Assembly: GCA_017437145.1 (NCBI GenBank)
Contig: JAFSBT010000008.1
Location: 186,001 to 250,000, forward strand
DNA length: 64,000 bases
Reading direction: 5' to 3'
Origin: Clostridia bacterium
GTDB lineage: Bacteria > Bacillota > Clostridia > TANB77 > CAG-508
Part shown: piece after piece, positions 60,949 through 64,000 of the stretch
Numbering within the stretch: position 1 is the stretch's first letter
Layout: each line of letters starts with the position of its first letter
Position numbers and translations under genes: made by a program
Notes under the pieces: model-generated
Seen by the model: only the letters and a program-made list of their open reading frames with translations
The model's database searches: none
Told to the model about the DNA's origin: nothing

Positions 60949-61013
60949 TTGTAGTGGCGAACTGCGTTCGCCCGCCTTCGTAGCATGGGAGAACAAAGTT
61001 CTCCCCTACATTT
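60949..61013. repeat. R2-like composite
   Basis: GTTGTAGTGGCGAACTGCGTTCGCCCGCC, two 20-or-less-base stems in series, then GGGAGAACAAAGTTCTCCCC and TACA. Confidence 0.75.
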
Positions 61014-61028
61014 AGAAATTCTCACGAG

Positions 61029-61058
61029 GCGCGGACGACCAATGGCCGCCCCTACAAA
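61029..61058 (+). repeat. R2 palindromic repeat
   Basis: GCGGACGACCAATGGCCGCC with CCTACAA tail. Together with the previous copy and the rpoC terminator it fills 60783-61086. Confidence 0.85.
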
Positions 61059-61085
61059 AAAATGCTCACACATGTGAGCATTTTT
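61057..61085 (-). terminator. terminator of rpoC
   Basis: AATGCTCACA/TGTGAGCATT stem with T-runs, directly after the stop codon. Confidence 0.85.
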
Positions 61086-61086
61086 T

Positions 61087-64000
61087 CTATTCTGTTACTT
61101 CTGCTGTTTCTTCTTGAGCAGGTTCATTTACTACTTCTGCATTTTCTTCTACTTTTTGTTCTTCCTCTGTGCTTATTCTTATATTTCTATATGCATTCAT
61201 TCCTGTTCCTGCTGGGATTAATTTACCTATAATAACATTTTCTTTTAATCCTATTAATTCATCTTTTTTACCTTTTATTGCTGCTTCTGTTAATACTCTT
61301 GTTGTTTCTTGGAAAGATGCTGCTGATAAGAAGCTATCTGTAGCTAATGATGCTTTTGTTATACCTAATAATAATCTCTTTCCTGTTGCTTCTGTTTTTC
61401 CTTCTGCTTTTACTTTTTCGTTTTCTTCATTAAATTCATTAACATCCATTAATGAACCAGCAATTAATGTTGTGTCTCCAACATCTTCAACTTTTACTTT
61501 CTTAAGCATTTGTCTTCCAATAACTTCAATATGTTTATCGTTAATATCAACACCTTGGTTTCTATAAACTTTTTGAACTTCTGCTGTTAAATATCTGTGA
61601 ACTCCTTCTGCACCTTTAATTGCTAAAATTTCATTAGGATTTATTGAACCTTCTGTTAATGGGTCTCCTGCCTTAATTTCGTCTCCTTCTTTTACTTTTA
61701 ATTTAGAACCGAAACTAATTGTGTATGTTTTAGAATCTTCCTTTGATGTAACAGTAATTTCTTTTCTTTTCTTAACATCTTGTATTTTAACTGTACCATC
61801 TATTTCTGAAATTACAGCTAATCCCTTTGGTTTTCTAGCTTCAAATAACTCTTCAACCCTAGGTAAACCTTGTGTGATATCTCCTCCTGCAACACCTCCA
61901 GTATGGAAAGTTCTCATTGTAAGCTGTGTACCAGGCTCACCAATTGATTGCGCAGCTATAATACCAACTGCTTCACCAATGTTTACTTCTTTTCTTGTTG
62001 CCAATCCCATACCATAACATTTAGCACAAACACCATGTTTACATTTACATCCAAGTACTGAACGAACTTCAACTTTTGTAATTCCTGCAGCTATAACTTT
62101 ATCTGCTATATCGCTAGAAATTAAAGTATTTGTATCTACTATTACTTCATTTGTTGTTGGGTCAATAATATCATGTAATGCATATCTTCCAACTAATCTT
62201 TCATGTAATTTTTCAATTATTTGATTTCCATCTTTTATATCTTCAATTTCAATTCCTTCAGTTGAACCACAGTCTGTTTCTCTTACTATAATATCTTGAG
62301 AAACGTCAACTAATCTTCTTGTTAAGTATCCAGAGTCAGCTGTTCTTAAAGCTGTATCTGCTAAACCTTTTCTAGCACCGTGTGATGATATGAAGTATTC
62401 TAGAACATCTAATCCTTCTCTGAAGCATGATTTGATTGGAATTTCAACGGCTTTACCAGATGTGTTTGCCATAAGTCCACGCATACCTGCAATTTGACGT
62501 AATTGGTTCATATTACCTCTAGCTCCTGATTGTGCCATCATGTAGATTGGGTTTAAATCATCAAAATTATCTTTCATTGCATCTGTAACTTCACTTGTTG
62601 CTTTTTCCCATACTTTAATGATTGATGCATATCTTTCGTCTTCAGTAATTAAACCACGTTTAAATTGTTTTCCAATTTCATCAACTTGTTTTTCACTATT
62701 TGCCAATATTTCTTTTTTAGCTTCTGGCACTGCAACGTCAGCAACTGACACTGTAATAGCACCTCTTGTTGAATATTTGAATCCTAATGTTTTAATATAG
62801 TCTAATAGTTCTGCAGCTACATTTAATCCATGTTTATCAATACATTTTGCTATAATTGTTCCTAAGTTTTTCTTCATAACTGGGAAGTCAATTTCTAAAT
62901 CAAAGGCTTTTTCAGGGTCTGTTCTATCAACAAATCCTAAGTCTTGAGGTATTTCAGCATTGTAGATTATTCTTCCTACTGTTGTTTCTATTGTTTTTGT
63001 TTTTATTTCTTCTCCAATTTGTTTTGTTCTTCTTATTTTTACTTTTGCATGTAATCCTAAGTCACCATTATAGTATGCTAAAAGGGCTTCGTCTTCATCT
63101 TTGAAGTACATTCCTTCACCTTTTTCATTTTCTGTTTCCATTGTTAAGTAATAACTTCCTAAGATCATATCTTGAGTAGGTACTGTAACTGGTTTTCCAT
63201 CTTGTGGTTTTAATAAGTTATTTACTGATAACATTAAGTATCTTGCTTCTGCTTGAGCTTCTGGTGATAAAGGTACGTGAACCGCCATTTGATCTCCGTC
63301 GAAGTCAGCATTGAATGCTGTACATACTAATGGATGAAGTTTTATAGCTCTACCTTCTACTAAAACTGGTTCGAATGCTTGTATACCAAGTCTGTGTAGT
63401 GTTGGAGCACGGTTAAGCATTACTGGGTGATCTTGAATAACTTCTTCTAATATATCCCATACTTCTGGTCTTAATTTTTCAACCATTCTTTTTGCATTTT
63501 TTATATTGTGTGCTAATCCACGTTCAACTAATTCTTTCATTACGAAAGGTTTGAATAATTCTATTGCCATTTCTTTTGGAAGTCCACATTGATATATTTT
63601 TAGTTCAGGTCCTACAACGATAACTGAACGTCCAGAATAGTCAACACGTTTTCCAAGTAAGTTTTGACGGAAACGTCCTTGTTTTCCTTTTAACATATCT
63701 GATAAAGATTTTAAAGGTCTGTTTCCAGCTCCTGTTACTGGTCTTCCACGTCTTCCATTGTCTATTAAAGCATCTACAGATTCTTGTAACATTCTTTTTT
63801 CATTTCTTACAATAATCTCTGGTGCTCCTAATTCTAATAATCTTTTTAATCTGTTATTTCTGTTTATAACTCTTCTGTATAAGTCGTTTAAATCAGATGT
63901 TGCAAATCTACCTCCATCTAATTGAACCATTGGTCTTAGTTCTGGTGGTATAACTGGTACAACATTCATAATCATCCATTCTGGCTTGTTTTCTGAAATT
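61087..64000 (-). CDS. rpoC: RNA polymerase subunit beta', 3' part
   Basis: This is the C-terminal 970 or so residues of the beta' subunit; the gene runs off the right edge, the frame staying open (ISENKPEW before [16 protein letters not shown]). The catalytic magnesium site [16 protein letters not shown] is present, as are the bridge-helix region ([20 protein letters not shown]), the trigger-loop region ([16 protein letters not shown]) and a zinc site ([16 protein letters not shown]). The C-terminus has a Glu/Val-rich extension ([20 protein letters not shown]) after the normal end. No in-frame CGG occurs in it. Confidence 0.97.
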   Translation of the reverse strand, partial: ISENKPEWMIMNVVPVIPPELRPMVQLDGGRFATSDLNDLYRRVINRNNRLKRLLELGAPEIIVRNEKRMLQESVDALIDNGRRGRPVTGAGNRPLKSLSDMLKGKQGRFRQNLLGKRVDYSGRSVIVVGPELKIYQCGLPKEMAIELFKPFVMKELVERGLAHNIKNAKRMVEKLRPEVWDILEEVIQDHPVMLNRAPTLHRLGIQAFEPVLVEGRAIKLHPLVCTAFNADFDGDQMAVHVPLSPEAQAEARYLMLSVNNLLKPQDGKPVTVPTQDMILGSYYLTMETENEKGEGMYFKDEDEALLAYYNGDLGLHAKVKIRRTKQIGEEIKTKTIETTVGRIIYNAEIPQDLGFVDRTDPEKAFDLEIDFPVMKKNLGTIIAKCIDKHGLNVAAELLDYIKTLGFKYSTRGAITVSVADVAVPEAKKEILANSEKQVDEIGKQFKRGLITEDERYASIIKVWEKATSEVTDAMKDNFDDLNPIYMMAQSGARGNMNQLRQIAGMRGLMANTSGKAVEIPIKSCFREGLDVLEYFISSHGARKGLADTALRTADSGYLTRRLVDVSQDIIVRETDCGSTEGIEIEDIKDGNQIIEKLHERLVGRYALHDIIDPTTNEVIVDTNTLISSDIADKVIAAGITKVEVRSVLGCKCKHGVCAKCYGMGLATRKEVNIGEAVGIIAAQSIGEPGTQLTMRTFHTGGVAGGDITQGLPRVEELFEARKPKGLAVISEIDGTVKIQDVKKRKEITVTSKEDSKTYTISFGSKLKVKEGDEIKAGDPLTEGSINPNEILAIKGAEGVHRYLTAEVQKVYRNQGVDINDKHIEVIGRQMLKKVKVEDVGDTTLIAGSLMDVNEFNEENEKVKAEGKTEATGKRLLLGITKASLATDSFLSAASFQETTRVLTEAAIKGKKDELIGLKENVIIGKLIPAGTGMNAYRNIRISTEEEQKVEENAEVVNEPAQEETAEVTE

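Overview
The window comes from the chromosome of a low-GC Gram-positive bacterium, most likely an uncultured member of the Clostridia. This rests on the very AT-rich codon usage, strong AGGAGG ribosome binding sites, sigma-A promoters with 17-bp spacers, the Firmicutes gene order ylxM-ffh-rpsP-khpA-rimM-trmD-rplS, a Spo0E-like peptide, a YmfF/YmfH peptidase pair and a CwlD-type amidase. No rRNA gene is present, so the genus cannot be named from what I see.

Layout. 1-3.3 kb: accessory genes (ankyrin-repeat protein, a transglutaminase-like protein and its partner). 3.4-3.9 kb: tRNA-Gly(UCC) preceded by two 170-bp tandem units, each starting with a copy of the tRNA 3' end. 4.4-8.3 kb (+): tsaE-tsaB-rimI-lonB. 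8.6-12.6 kb (-): the SRP, ribosomal protein and RNA-modification operon. 12.7-21.2 kb (-): six secreted proteins with a shared 30-residue signal peptide, interrupted by trmFO and a cell-wall amidase. 21.5-28.8 kb: a response-regulator diguanylate cyclase, a membrane-anchored Ig-like protein and a 1597-residue thioester adhesin. 29.3-31.5 kb: tRNA-Gly(GCC), tRNA-Cys and two unrecognised genes. 31.7-39.0 kb: a Tim44-like membrane protein, glycerol-1-phosphate dehydrogenase, D,D-carboxypeptidase, a phosphoribosyltransferase, a CAP-domain protein and an ABC exporter. 39.1-53.4 kb (-): a type IV secretion-like operon (pilins, PrgI/VirB3, split VirB4, VirB6/TrbL, two VirB8-like proteins, a bifunctional wall hydrolase) with no relaxase or coupling protein visible. 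53.7-64 kb: Spo0E-like peptide, lgt, two M16 peptidases, yqeY, rpsU, a WG-repeat protein, prs and the 3' part of rpoC.

The most remarkable observation concerns translation. Six conserved genes (tsaE, tsaB, trmD, the CwlD-type amidase, a phosphoribosyltransferase and an ABC ATPase) are each split by a frame break. All seven breaks fall exactly on an in-frame CGG codon, and skipping its C restores the conserved protein and gives a glycine codon (GGA six times, GGT once). The amidase has two such sites one codon apart. In my by-eye scan no other conserved gene here carries an in-frame CGG. The only ordinary in-frame CGG codons are in three accessory genes, and there a +1 shift would reach a stop within five codons. 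This suggests genome-wide +1 recoding at an unassigned or starved CGG codon. A systematic sequence artefact is the main alternative.

The intergenic DNA is full of interspersed structured repeats. R2 is a GC-rich palindrome with a CCCCTACA tail, in about 20 places, one of them in frame inside trmFO. R1 is a double hairpin in three copies whose first stem keeps pairing while its sequence changes. R3 and R4 are further families. R1 is always followed by R2, forming a composite unit of about 200 bp.
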